From JBCCTX01 sp964468435 (GTDB lineage Bacteria > Bacteroidota > Bacteroidia > J057), in NCBI GenBank assembly GCA_964468435.1, contig CAYXVE010000006.1, forward strand, positions 1-64,000: a stretch of DNA of 64,000 bases. The letters run 5' to 3'. The position numbers and the translations under genes were made by a program. This document shows, piece by piece, positions 9,960 through 18,772 of the stretch; position 1 is the stretch's first letter; every line of letters begins with the position of its first letter. Under the pieces are notes generated by a model, which ran no database searches, was not told the origin of the DNA, and saw only the letters and a list, made by a program, of their open reading frames with translations.

Positions 9960-12900
9960 CTACTGTATTCTGGCTTCCCCCATTTCTACCTTGCCCCAGG
10001 TGTCCAAATCCCGTGGCCTGGTGAGATAAATTCGCATAGCAGGCTGATTTCCAGTACTTTTATAGCGTATCATATCAGTTGATTTATTCCCCACTGTGAT
10101 AATGGGGTTAGAAGTCGGAAATTGTTTATAAACTCTTACATCCTCAAATTCTACCTGTGTACTACCTGTTCTCAGCGAAATGTATGCACCTTTTCTAAAA
10201 GGTAATGTGGAATCCTTCCATCGTAAAGCTAGTTTATCGTTCAAAAACACCTCGATCAGTCCCGAGCCTGAGTCAAAGTATACTTTACAGTCATACCATT
10301 GGTTTTCCTGTAACACCGTCTCTCCCTCTGCCCGGGGTATGTTCAGTTGGTCACCTTCCGAACGGTAAATCTCTACCTTGTCTGAACGCTCTGTGTGATT
10401 CCTGAACCAAACTAAGTAGGAATCCCCGCGATTATTCTGAGTACCGTCACTGGCAAAAAAATGTAATCCAAATCTTTTATTATCACCTTCGGTAAGTATG
10501 CGTGCTTTCCAGTGAAATAAATACACCTCCCCCGCAAATTGGGTAACCAAAGCACTAAGATTGGAGTTTGTAGCTTGTTCATCTCCTTGTATGAGTCGCC
10601 CCCCCTGCTGTATCCAATTACCTGTAACAGGAGTCCACATATCCGATATTCCCGTTTCATCAAAATTATCGTAGAAAAATCCCAGAGATGGATTGGCCTG
10701 CCATCTGCTACCATTATAATTTGCCGGTAACATAAAGAAACCTGGCTGGGAAAGATCCAGCATAAAATCATCCTTATAAGAACCCTGAAGTATGGAATCA
10801 TTATCCTGCTCATCCGTGGGTTGATCTGAATCCCCGTTATCTGGTTGCCCTGATAACAGTTTTGCATGTGAACTACCCATGGCAACTTTGGACCACCTGG
10901 ATTGACGATTGGTAGCAGGGTCCAACACTACTGAATAAACGCTGAAATCGGTAGCAGCACGCTGTCCCGGAGTAAGGATGATGTCATTTTTTATGTCTGC
11001 CCCCACACTGATATTGACCATTTTATCCCGGGACTTATACACCCGTATGTCATCAATGGTAAAGGTACAGTTACCATTTCGGAAAGATATCGCTTTACCA
11101 CGCTTCAGTGGGTTTGGATCCGTCCATGAGAGCACAAAATTATTATTAATATAGACTTCTATCCTTCCATTGGAGGGATTATAAATCGTTTTGAAATCAT
11201 AAACCGTACCCGTCTGGAGATTGATACGCTTTTCCATCTTCTTTTCAAACTGATTGTCTACCGTCTTATAAATTTCTACTTTATCTCCGGTAAGTGCATC
11301 TCTAAACCAGATAAAATAGGAGTTGCCACGTTGAGACGCCTCCGGACTATCGCTAAAGAAATGCAGCCCTGATCGTTGATTGTCTGACGCTCCCGACATG
11401 CGCCCCTTCCAGTGATACAGGTATGTCTGATCAGCTGTCTGAAATAAAGCCGTATAGATATTGGAATTCCCAACTCCTTCATCGAGCTGATACAGATGTT
11501 GGTTGTTGACTACCCAGTTCCCGGTTACGGGTTTCCATTCATTTTGGTAACCTTGTGTAAATTCCTCCAGGAAGAAGCCATTTCTAAAATTTGCCTTCCA
11601 GTTCCCTACATCCTGTTGCGCAACAAGATAAAACTGATTTTCAAGGCCTCCACGGCCCATTTTACTGTTATCCTCAAAGGTAAGTCTTACATCTCCCTGA
11701 TATTCATCGATCAACAAGGGTTTTGTCTCAGGGGCCAGCCGGGTAAACATCAGTTCCGGATCGAAACTGCCATTTCCGGGTATCGGGGTAACAGGAGAAG
11801 TTTCTCCACCTCCCGATCCAGTAACCTCCCAGGCTGCCTCCCAGCCCCTGCCCTGAGTACGCTTGTCAGATACAAACTTGATAGTGAGCGCATTCCCACT
11901 TGAAAAAACCTCAAAAGGCTCAAGCTGACCAGAATAATTGCCTATAATCCGGGCATTGGTATTCAAACCATCATATATGGTCAATACATCGTATTCCCTT
12001 TCTGTATCAAAGCTTGAAAAAGATAGCCTGATCCTCCCTGTTTTTCTGGGACGAATACTATATATATAAGCTTCATCTGTACTATATCCTGCCACTTCAC
12101 CCCCGGAATCCGTAAATCGACCTTCAGATGCAGATACCATATATACTTTGGGACTTCCCACTCTACCGATACCGGGAGTAGTAAAAACTCCTCCTACCGG
12201 CGGGGAAATCTGATCTCCTCCACAAAGACTTTGAATCTCCCAGTCGTAGACTGTATTTGCCCCAAGTCCGGTTATCACATATTCACTTCCCGTGGCCTGA
12301 TACTGCGACCAGGGATCATTGGAATTCTGCCTTTTAACCTTGATCACATAATTTTCAACCTGACTAGAAGCCTGCCATTTGACCGTTGCTCCTAGAGCAA
12401 AGGTATTTTGGACATCAAAGCTTTGAACAGGAGGACAATCTAGATTGATATTATTAGTTTTGTAGGTCAGAGACCAACCTCGGGCATTCTCTTTGCAATC
12501 CGACCGGAATTCTATATAAGCCTTACCACTGTTTGCAACGAGTTGACCAGGAGCAGAGGAACCCGAAAATCTTCCTAGGCGACGCCCAAGATGATCTTTG
12601 CCATCATAAATGTCGATGTAGTCAAAGGGATTGTCTATCGTACCCTCCAGATCAAACTGATCAAAGGTAAGTGCCACGGGATTATTACCTGGAGGGTCAA
12701 TCAAGTAAGCTTTCCGTTGAAGGGATTCATAGTTCAGTTCATTTATAACACCATTTGTGGCTGTAAACTTCTGAATCTCTGCTGGGCCATTGATCAATCT
12801 ATAGTATCTGTCCCAATCCCAAAATGGTCCGGGATCGATGTGAGTATTTTCCCGGAAATGCTGATGCCCCTTTATCCTGTAGCAGGCATTTGTAAGTGTG

Positions 12901-14051
12901 CGAATCCCGCTAGTAGGAGGCCCTCCATACATCATCTGCGGATCAATACCATGTCTTAGGGCAATGTCCCGGATCAGGTCAGCAGAACTTCTGTACATCT
13001 CCTCAGTATACCATACTGCTCCATCATTGATAAACCCTTCGTGTTCTATCCCTATTGAAGTGGGATTATCTCTGCGGATATGAAATGCTCTATCACTCTC
13101 ACATACCATCTGAGTTACCTGTCCGTCTGAGGCGCGAATCACATAGTGCGTAGAAACACGTGCGTTGGGATTTTTAAACCAGGATATAGCACTTGCATAT
13201 GAACCTTGTATTGTGTGTATAGCTACCTGAAGCACAGGCTCACCGTTTCTCGATCCATAATTTCTACTATTGGCAGTTGTCCACAGTGCACCTGTATAGT
13301 CAGCTACCCGTTCTTCCCGGGTACACCTGAAAGGCGAATCATCTCTGGTATCCAAAGACAAAGTCCGGTTGCGGTCGGTATGTATCTTAAGGGTCGGAGC
13401 ACTCAACTGCTCGTATCGTTGCCTGCCGAAAATACGATTATAGTCAAATTTACTCCTACTGCGAATAGACTGCCCCACATGTGGGCTTTCCATCTCTTGT
13501 AGCACAGCATAAAATTGCTGATCCCGGGCAAAGTCATTGTAGTCGGATTGGTCTTTGGGAATTTCACTCAATTCATCGAATATAGATCCATGATTTTCGA
13601 CACTGCGGGTAATCAATTGGCGTGATTGCTGCAAGGCTGCATAAGCCGCTGCATAGGCCAGAACATTAACCCTGGGATCTTCCTTGATTTGCGCTTCACT
13701 ATATCCAGATAAACGAGCAATCTTGGCCAAAGTATTCTCAAAGTACCCTTTACCATCATCTATCAGCCCCATCACTCCATAATATTCAGGCAACCCCTGA
13801 CACGACCTTGTCTCAGCCTCGGGACGAATATGACGAATCCGGGTATTTGTAAATGCTACTGCCTCCAGCAAACCCTCTGGGACACTTGGATATCGGTTGT
13901 ACGCCTCCTCAAAATAACTGTTGTAGGGATTGGAGTAAGAATCATTGGTCTGTGCCTTGATGCATAGAGATGTTAACAGATATAGTACCAGCCCAGCTAC
14001 AAAAATGCGTATATACATGGTCGATTGATTTATATTCTTGGTGAATTCCAT
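9960..14051 (-). CDS. Secreted N-acetylmuramoyl-L-alanine amidase with CUB, FN3 and paired C-terminal modules
   Basis: The 1363-residue protein starts with a signal peptide (hydrophobic core about residues 14-30, ending IKAQ). A helical region at ~40-150 (YPSVPEGLLEAVAFTNTRI) resembles a lysozyme-like domain. An Amidase_2 domain at ~260-420 keeps the zinc and catalytic motifs (AIHTIQG, THYVI, SIGIEHEG, GHQHFRENTHIDPGPFWDWD). A CUB domain (FDYIDIYDGKDHLGR), an FN3 domain and a second CUB domain (YDVLTIYDGLNTNARIIG) follow. Two copies of a ~190-residue concanavalin-like module end the protein (LYHWKGRMSG... and LYLFHWKAR-like segments, each with SYxxWFRxxxxxDKVEIY). It should cleave the amide bond between MurNAc and L-Ala, outside the cell. 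No T9SS sorting domain is evident. Start 14018 is an alternative. Confidence 0.88.
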   Translation of the reverse strand: MEFTKNINQSTMYIRIFVAGLVLYLLTSLCIKAQTNDSYSNPYNSYFEEAYNRYPSVPEGLLEAVAFTNTRIRHIRPEAETRSCQGLPEYYGVMGLIDDGKGYFENTLAKIARLSGYSEAQIKEDPRVNVLAYAAAYAALQQSRQLITRSVENHGSIFDELSEIPKDQSDYNDFARDQQFYAVLQEMESPHVGQSIRSRSKFDYNRIFGRQRYEQLSAPTLKIHTDRNRTLSLDTRDDSPFRCTREERVADYTGALWTTANSRNYGSRNGEPVLQVAIHTIQGSYASAISWFKNPNARVSTHYVIRASDGQVTQMVCESDRAFHIRRDNPTSIGIEHEGFINDGAVWYTEEMYRSSADLIRDIALRHGIDPQMMYGGPPTSGIRTLTNACYRIKGHQHFRENTHIDPGPFWDWDRYYRLINGPAEIQKFTATNGVINELNYESLQRKAYLIDPPGNNPVALTFDQFDLEGTIDNPFDYIDIYDGKDHLGRRLGRFSGSSAPGQLVANSGKAYIEFRSDCKENARGWSLTYKTNNINLDCPPVQSFDVQNTFALGATVKWQASSQVENYVIKVKRQNSNDPWSQYQATGSEYVITGLGANTVYDWEIQSLCGGDQISPPVGGVFTTPGIGRVGSPKVYMVSASEGRFTDSGGEVAGYSTDEAYIYSIRPRKTGRIRLSFSSFDTEREYDVLTIYDGLNTNARIIGNYSGQLEPFEVFSSGNALTIKFVSDKRTQGRGWEAAWEVTGSGGGETSPVTPIPGNGSFDPELMFTRLAPETKPLLIDEYQGDVRLTFEDNSKMGRGGLENQFYLVAQQDVGNWKANFRNGFFLEEFTQGYQNEWKPVTGNWVVNNQHLYQLDEGVGNSNIYTALFQTADQTYLYHWKGRMSGASDNQRSGLHFFSDSPEASQRGNSYFIWFRDALTGDKVEIYKTVDNQFEKKMEKRINLQTGTVYDFKTIYNPSNGRIEVYINNNFVLSWTDPNPLKRGKAISFRNGNCTFTIDDIRVYKSRDKMVNISVGADIKNDIILTPGQRAATDFSVYSVVLDPATNRQSRWSKVAMGSSHAKLLSGQPDNGDSDQPTDEQDNDSILQGSYKDDFMLDLSQPGFFMLPANYNGSRWQANPSLGFFYDNFDETGISDMWTPVTGNWIQQGGRLIQGDEQATNSNLSALVTQFAGEVYLFHWKARILTEGDNKRFGLHFFASDGTQNNRGDSYLVWFRNHTERSDKVEIYRSEGDQLNIPRAEGETVLQENQWYDCKVYFDSGSGLIEVFLNDKLALRWKDSTLPFRKGAYISLRTGSTQVEFEDVRVYKQFPTSNPIITVGNKSTDMIRYKSTGNQPAMRIYLTRPRDLDTWGKVEMGEARIQ

Positions 14052-14237
14052 TCTGTTAAGGGGTTAGACTCAAAATTATATTGCGAGGTTTAAGTAAACA
14101 TACACAAATCTGATTTTTTTATCTTTTGTTTATATATTTAAGTTATACTAGAACCTACCTTCATTGCATACGTACTCTAGGGAGTTTTACTTTTTTCAAT
14201 TTTTTCAGAAATTACAAAAAGTTTACAATTACTTTTT

Positions 14238-14744
14238 ATGCCTATAGGATTAGACATCAAAAAGCGCACTGAGTTTTTCATCAAAGACCTACATGCCAGA
14301 GAGGTGATGCGTTTGGGTTGGTACAGGCAGTTGGGTATCGGGGAGGATCAACTGAGGCTGCTTCGCGCCAAAAAAGCACATCACACTGCATTTCTCAGGG
14401 ATTTATTGCGTAAAAGAGGTGTAAGTCCTGCATGGTATGCCCGATTTTTCTACTATATCGGGCATATGTTTGGATTTGTCTCTGCACTATTGCCCCAAAA
14501 ATGGTCCAGAAAGATAGAAAATACGCTCGAGTTCTGGATATTGATGCGCTATAAAAAATATTTGCGTGCTATGACTCTGGACGCCACACTGCGTTCTATG
14601 ATAGAATCTGTACAGCTTAAGCGCATGAACCACAATGAACCTGCCCAGGATGCAATCTCTTTATTGCAGGATTTTATTAAAGAACAGGAGCAACGAATAG
14701 GGGAGGGTGTTGTGCTTTCTACAACTTTTGATAAACAATCCTGA
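14238..14744 (+). CDS. Small COQ7/ferritin-like fold protein
   Basis: The 168-residue product shows the helical pattern of COQ7-like proteins. It has LHAREVMRLGWYRQ at residues ~18-31, a KAHHTAFLRDLLRKRGVSP segment at ~46-64, a middle helix pair with FFYYIGHMFGFVSALLPQKW, and ENTLEFWILMRYKKYLRAM. COQ7 enzymes carry a diiron centre and hydroxylate demethoxyubiquinone. Here the usual EExH of the second ligand helix reads KKAHH and the later ExxH is absent, so an active diiron site is doubtful. This phylum uses menaquinone, which also argues against a ubiquinone role. It diverges from the amidase gene and converges on the aminotransferase gene with a 17-bp gap. Confidence 0.5.
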   Translation: MPIGLDIKKRTEFFIKDLHAREVMRLGWYRQLGIGEDQLRLLRAKKAHHTAFLRDLLRKRGVSPAWYARFFYYIGHMFGFVSALLPQKWSRKIENTLEFWILMRYKKYLRAMTLDATLRSMIESVQLKRMNHNEPAQDAISLLQDFIKEQEQRIGEGVVLSTTFDKQS

Positions 14745-14761
14745 ACCCTTTCTAAACCAAG

Positions 14762-15832
14762 TTAATCCTGTAAGTTAGGCTTCAACAAATCCACCACTTC
14801 CTGCATATCCTCTTTGGTACTCATTCCCATATGTGATATTCTGAGGATTTTACCCTTCAAATGCCCTTGTCCTCCAGAAACGAATATGTTGTATTTTTTC
14901 TCCAACCTCGTTTTTATCAGATTCATTTCCTGTTGTGGGAAATAAAAAGCCGTCAAACTAGCAGAATGATCTGTCCCAAATAGTTCACCCCCTATTTCTT
15001 GAAGTCCTTTCCTGAAGGTTTTGGCTTTTATATGCACTTGATTCCATATTTGGGGTAACTCCATCTGTCTGAAATAGGTCAAACTCGCCTGAATTCCATA
15101 TAACAGTTGCACAGGAGGTGTGTAGGGATAGCTTCCCCTTTGAGCAAGGCTCAGATAATTATACAGATTTCTAAAATCTGAATGGTGAGTCTGTTTGAAA
15201 CTTCTTACTGCACGTTCACTGAGGGCAAATGCACATACTCCAGCTGGATTCATCAGGGACTTCTGACTGGCAACAATGGCACAGTCCACGTCCCAGCTAT
15301 CAAAATAAAAGGGTACAGCGCCTACAGATGTGATGGCGTCCACGCAAATCAGCATATCCTTTCTGATGGATTTTATCTCCCAAATAATCTCTTCCAGGTC
15401 TAGCAGTACGCCAGTAGATGTCTCGCAGTGTGTCAAGACGATACCCTTGGAGTAGGGATGCTCTTTGACTATTGAGCTTATTTCCTCAGGACTAACCGTT
15501 TCTCCCCATGGCTTATTGATCTCAATTACATTAAGTCCTAATTGCTTACTATAGTCTATCCAGCGCTGGCTAAATTTACCCATAGCTACTACGATTACTT
15601 CATTCCCGCTGTGAAAGAGACTATACATCGCATTCTCAACTCCATAGGTACCACTTCCAATCATACAGCAGGTATGATTACTCGTCTGAAAGAAATATTT
15701 CAGATCATCCAGCAACTTGCTGTAAAAAGACTCAAATACTATGCTTCGATGTGGGATGACTGGCTGAGATATGGCATCTGTTACAAAGTCAGGTACTTCA
15801 ACAGGTCCAGGTGTCATGAGCTTTCTTTTCAT
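14762..15832 (-). CDS. Class V PLP-dependent aminotransferase
   Basis: This 356-residue enzyme of the serine-pyruvate/alanine-glyoxylate aminotransferase family is full length for the family. Visible features are the N-terminal MTPGPVEVP, the cofactor-phosphate region MIGSGTYGVENAM, LTHCETSTGVLLDLE, the cofactor Asp in CVDAITSVGAVP, and the Schiff-base Lys in ASQKSLMNPAGV (about residue 196). The true substrate cannot be read from sequence; alanine:glyoxylate, serine:pyruvate or aminoethylphosphonate type activity are all possible. It lies 10 bp after the biotin carboxylase gene and is the last gene of the run that starts with the ebo cluster. Co-transcription is therefore likely, although a functional link to ebo is only inference. 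Confidence 0.85.
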   Translation of the reverse strand: MKRKLMTPGPVEVPDFVTDAISQPVIPHRSIVFESFYSKLLDDLKYFFQTSNHTCCMIGSGTYGVENAMYSLFHSGNEVIVVAMGKFSQRWIDYSKQLGLNVIEINKPWGETVSPEEISSIVKEHPYSKGIVLTHCETSTGVLLDLEEIIWEIKSIRKDMLICVDAITSVGAVPFYFDSWDVDCAIVASQKSLMNPAGVCAFALSERAVRSFKQTHHSDFRNLYNYLSLAQRGSYPYTPPVQLLYGIQASLTYFRQMELPQIWNQVHIKAKTFRKGLQEIGGELFGTDHSASLTAFYFPQQEMNLIKTRLEKKYNIFVSGGQGHLKGKILRISHMGMSTKEDMQEVVDLLKPNLQD

Positions 15833-15842
15833 CTGAGCGAAA

Positions 15843-17330
15843 CTATGAGCGGTTGATCTTCCAGGGATTCAATGGAGGAGTAAAAAACTGCTGATGCTTT
15901 GAATTTTCTTCGTGAACTAACTGTTCTACAAGCAAACTCGCAATCAGGGCTTCTTCCTCATCAGGAGGAACCTGTAGTAGATCCGGATCAAAATAGTTTG
16001 ATACAAAATGTGTATCAAAATCACCTGTTCGGAATGCCTGATGCTCGAGTACAAACCTACAAAAAAGAAGGGTGGTCTCTACTCCGTATATCTCATACGC
16101 TTTTATGGCCTGAAGCATTTTGTCAATTACCACTTTGCGTTCTGAAGCATGAACAATCAGCTTTGCGAGCATAGGATCATAATATACTGGTACATCCATA
16201 CCCTCCTGTACCCCATCATCTACTCGGATGCCTTCTCCAGTGGGCGCGCGATATATTTGCAAGCGGCCTGTATCTGGCAAAAAATTATTGGAAGGATCTT
16301 CTGCATATATCCTAACTTCCATGGCGTGGCCATTTATTTTCAAATCTTCCTGCCGGAAGGAAACCGGGTGTCCCTCAGCGATGCGGATCTGCTCTCGCAC
16401 AAGGTCTACCCCCGTGATCATTTCCGTAACAGGATGCTCGACCTGAAGCCGTGTATTCATTTCCAGGAAATAAAAATTCATTTCAGCATCTACGATAAAT
16501 TCCACTGTTCCGGCATTGAGATAGTTACAAGCCCTACATACTTTGATGGCAGCCTCTCCCATTCTTTCTCGCATTTCCTGATTCACTACGACAGAAGGAG
16601 CTTCTTCTATGACTTTTTGATGTCTGCGCTGTATGGAGCATTCTCGCTCAAATAAATACAGGGTATTCCCCTGACTATCAGCCAGAACCTGTATCTCAAT
16701 ATGTCTAGGTGATGAGATATATTTTTCTACAAAAACCTCGGGATTACCAAAGGCGCTTCGTGCCTCACTAACTGCCCTATCCAATTGAGCTTCAAATTCA
16801 GCTTCATTTTCCACAATGCGCATTCCCTTTCCCCCACCTCCAGCTGATGCCTTGATCAGCACGGGATAACCGGTTTCTGAAGCAATGCGTTTGGCCTCTC
16901 CCATCTCACGTATAGGCCTGTCCAGACCTGGTACCAAAGGTACTCCGTACGCTTTGACAGCCCGCTTGGCAGAGAGCTTATCTCCCATAACTTCGATGGC
17001 CTCTGGAGTGGGACCTACAAATACGAGTCCTGCATCTCTTACCTTTTTGGCAAAATCTGCATTCTCCGAGAGAAATCCATAACCAGGATGAATAGCATCT
17101 GCCTTACTCTCAGAAGCTACTGAAAGGATTTTATCAATATTCAAATAGGATTGTAAGGCAGGAGCGGGGCCTATCAGATAGGCTTCATCTGCATAATGAA
17201 CATGAGGAGCATGCTGATCTACCTCTGAATAAATCGCAATCACATAAATGCCCATCTTTTTCGCTGTTTTCATAATGCGAATAGCAATCTCCCCGCGATT
17301 GGCGACCAATAATCTATATATTGGGTTCAT
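15843..17330 (-). CDS. accC: Biotin carboxylase (acetyl-/propionyl-CoA carboxylase subunit)
   Basis: The 495-residue protein has the complete biotin carboxylase architecture. The N-terminal domain opens with LLVANRGEIAIRIM; the ATP-grasp domain has the Gly-rich loop KASAGGGGKGMRIV and EVFVEKYISSPRHIEIQVLA. The active site is FLEMNTRLQVEHPVTE, and the C-terminal lobe includes HAMEVRIYAEDPSNNFLP. It carboxylates biotin on a carrier protein using ATP and bicarbonate. No biotin carrier or carboxyltransferase gene is near, so its partners must be encoded elsewhere. The C-terminal ~50 residues are longer than E. coli AccC. That is common in acyl-CoA carboxylase subunits, so propionyl-CoA carboxylase is an alternative. 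It starts 3 bp after eboF. Confidence 0.93.
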   Translation of the reverse strand: MNPIYRLLVANRGEIAIRIMKTAKKMGIYVIAIYSEVDQHAPHVHYADEAYLIGPAPALQSYLNIDKILSVASESKADAIHPGYGFLSENADFAKKVRDAGLVFVGPTPEAIEVMGDKLSAKRAVKAYGVPLVPGLDRPIREMGEAKRIASETGYPVLIKASAGGGGKGMRIVENEAEFEAQLDRAVSEARSAFGNPEVFVEKYISSPRHIEIQVLADSQGNTLYLFERECSIQRRHQKVIEEAPSVVVNQEMRERMGEAAIKVCRACNYLNAGTVEFIVDAEMNFYFLEMNTRLQVEHPVTEMITGVDLVREQIRIAEGHPVSFRQEDLKINGHAMEVRIYAEDPSNNFLPDTGRLQIYRAPTGEGIRVDDGVQEGMDVPVYYDPMLAKLIVHASERKVVIDKMLQAIKAYEIYGVETTLLFCRFVLEHQAFRTGDFDTHFVSNYFDPDLLQVPPDEEEALIASLLVEQLVHEENSKHQQFFTPPLNPWKINRS

Positions 17331-17333
17331 AAT

Positions 17334-18725
17334 TTATCGATTTGTAGTAGTAACTTTACCCAATACCGTATCTTTGATTATCCCAAATACATTTACCGGG
17401 CTTTGCGAAACAGCTTCATTTTCTACTGAAGAAATGAGAACCGGCCAGTCAGCCTTATCCTCAGGTATTCTGCCGTGCGATCCTCTGATCAGGGTAGCAT
17501 CCAGTGGTATCACGTTCATCAAATATCTAAAACCCAGTTTTTTCTTCAACAGTATGGTTCCAACTTTAAGCATGGGTAGCGTAATCCTGGGATCGACAAA
17601 CATCTCTACCGGATCATATCCGGGTTTGCGGTGTATGTCTACAGTCCTTGCATAATCTGGTGCCATGGTATCATCCAACCAATAGTAATAGGAAAACCAT
17701 GAGCGGTCATCTGCAATCAGTACCAGATCTCCTGCACGTTCATGATCAATGCGATAAGCCTTTTTACCTTCCTGATCCAATACTTCTCCCACTCCAGGTT
17801 CATTTTCTACCAGCTCTTTTACTTTGTTGTTAATGGAAGGATCATTGATATATACATGACAAATCTGATGATCAGCTACTGCAAATGCCTTGCTTGCACC
17901 TGGGTCAAGTAGTTCAGTACCTCGCTCCTTCCTTACTGCTACAAGACCTTCCCTACGCAACAGCCGGTTTATGTGTACCGGATGATCGGCATGAGTGATC
18001 CCGTATTCAGACAGGATAATGACCTGTGTATCCCTGGATTCGTAAAATTCCACCAGATCCTTCACTACTGTATCAATCTCTTCCAAATCATTATTGACAG
18101 ATTCATGGCCATATCCATATTTCTGAAGGTTATAATCCAGATGCGGTAAATAGATTAGAGTCAGGGTAGGATCGTATTTCTCTGTTACCTGCCTGGAAGC
18201 TGCTGCAATCCATTGGCTGGACTGGATCGAAGTTTTTGGACCCCAAAACTTAAACAATGGGAAGGTCCCCAGTTCCTTTTGCAATTCATCGCGCAGTCCT
18301 GCGGGTTGTGTGTAGACATCAGGGATCTTGAGTCCATTGGCGGGATACTGAGGCCTGGGTGTAACAGAATAATCTACGGATGAATACATATTATACCACC
18401 AGAACATATTGGCACAGGTGAATTCTGGATCTTCAGCCTTTAATATTTCCCAGATTTTAGGCGCCTGGACAAGATGATTGGATTGACGCCAGAATTTTAT
18501 TTCACATTCATCTTTAAAATACCATCCATTACCCACGATACCATGTGTGCCAGGATAGGTTCCAGTAAGATAGGTATACTGAGCACTGGTTGTCACAGCA
18601 GGCAGGACCGGATGTATGGGTTGGATGGTTTTCTGATTTCCCCAGTTACGAATAAAAGGGGTATACTTACCGATCAACCTTGAACTAAGCCCTACCACAT
18701 CGATGACTACGGTTTTATTAAGCAT
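17334..18725 (-). CDS. eboF: EboF: alkaline phosphatase/nucleotide pyrophosphatase-fold enzyme
   Basis: This 463-residue protein belongs to the type I phosphodiesterase/nucleotide pyrophosphatase superfamily. Metal-site motifs are visible in order: VIDVVGLSSRLI at the N-terminus, the nucleophile region PAVTTSAQYTYLTGTYPGTH with HGIVGNGWYF, LIYLPHLDYNLQKYG, ILSEYGITHADHPVHI, and a late SHGRIPED. There is no signal peptide, so it is cytoplasmic or exported by another route. In known ebo operons this is the last gene, EboF. It probably hydrolyses a phosphodiester or pyrophosphate in the unknown ebo product or intermediate. It lies 47 bp after eboE and 3 bp before accC. Confidence 0.9.
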   Translation of the reverse strand: MLNKTVVIDVVGLSSRLIGKYTPFIRNWGNQKTIQPIHPVLPAVTTSAQYTYLTGTYPGTHGIVGNGWYFKDECEIKFWRQSNHLVQAPKIWEILKAEDPEFTCANMFWWYNMYSSVDYSVTPRPQYPANGLKIPDVYTQPAGLRDELQKELGTFPLFKFWGPKTSIQSSQWIAAASRQVTEKYDPTLTLIYLPHLDYNLQKYGYGHESVNNDLEEIDTVVKDLVEFYESRDTQVIILSEYGITHADHPVHINRLLRREGLVAVRKERGTELLDPGASKAFAVADHQICHVYINDPSINNKVKELVENEPGVGEVLDQEGKKAYRIDHERAGDLVLIADDRSWFSYYYWLDDTMAPDYARTVDIHRKPGYDPVEMFVDPRITLPMLKVGTILLKKKLGFRYLMNVIPLDATLIRGSHGRIPEDKADWPVLISSVENEAVSQSPVNVFGIIKDTVLGKVTTTNR

Positions 18726-18772
18726 ATCTGGTCATTTGTTTTCAGGAAAAATGGTGGGTAAAATACTACGTA

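Noticed and set aside
16149..16655. 168-codon open frame opposite accC
   Set aside because: Shadow of the biotin carboxylase gene with no coding signature.
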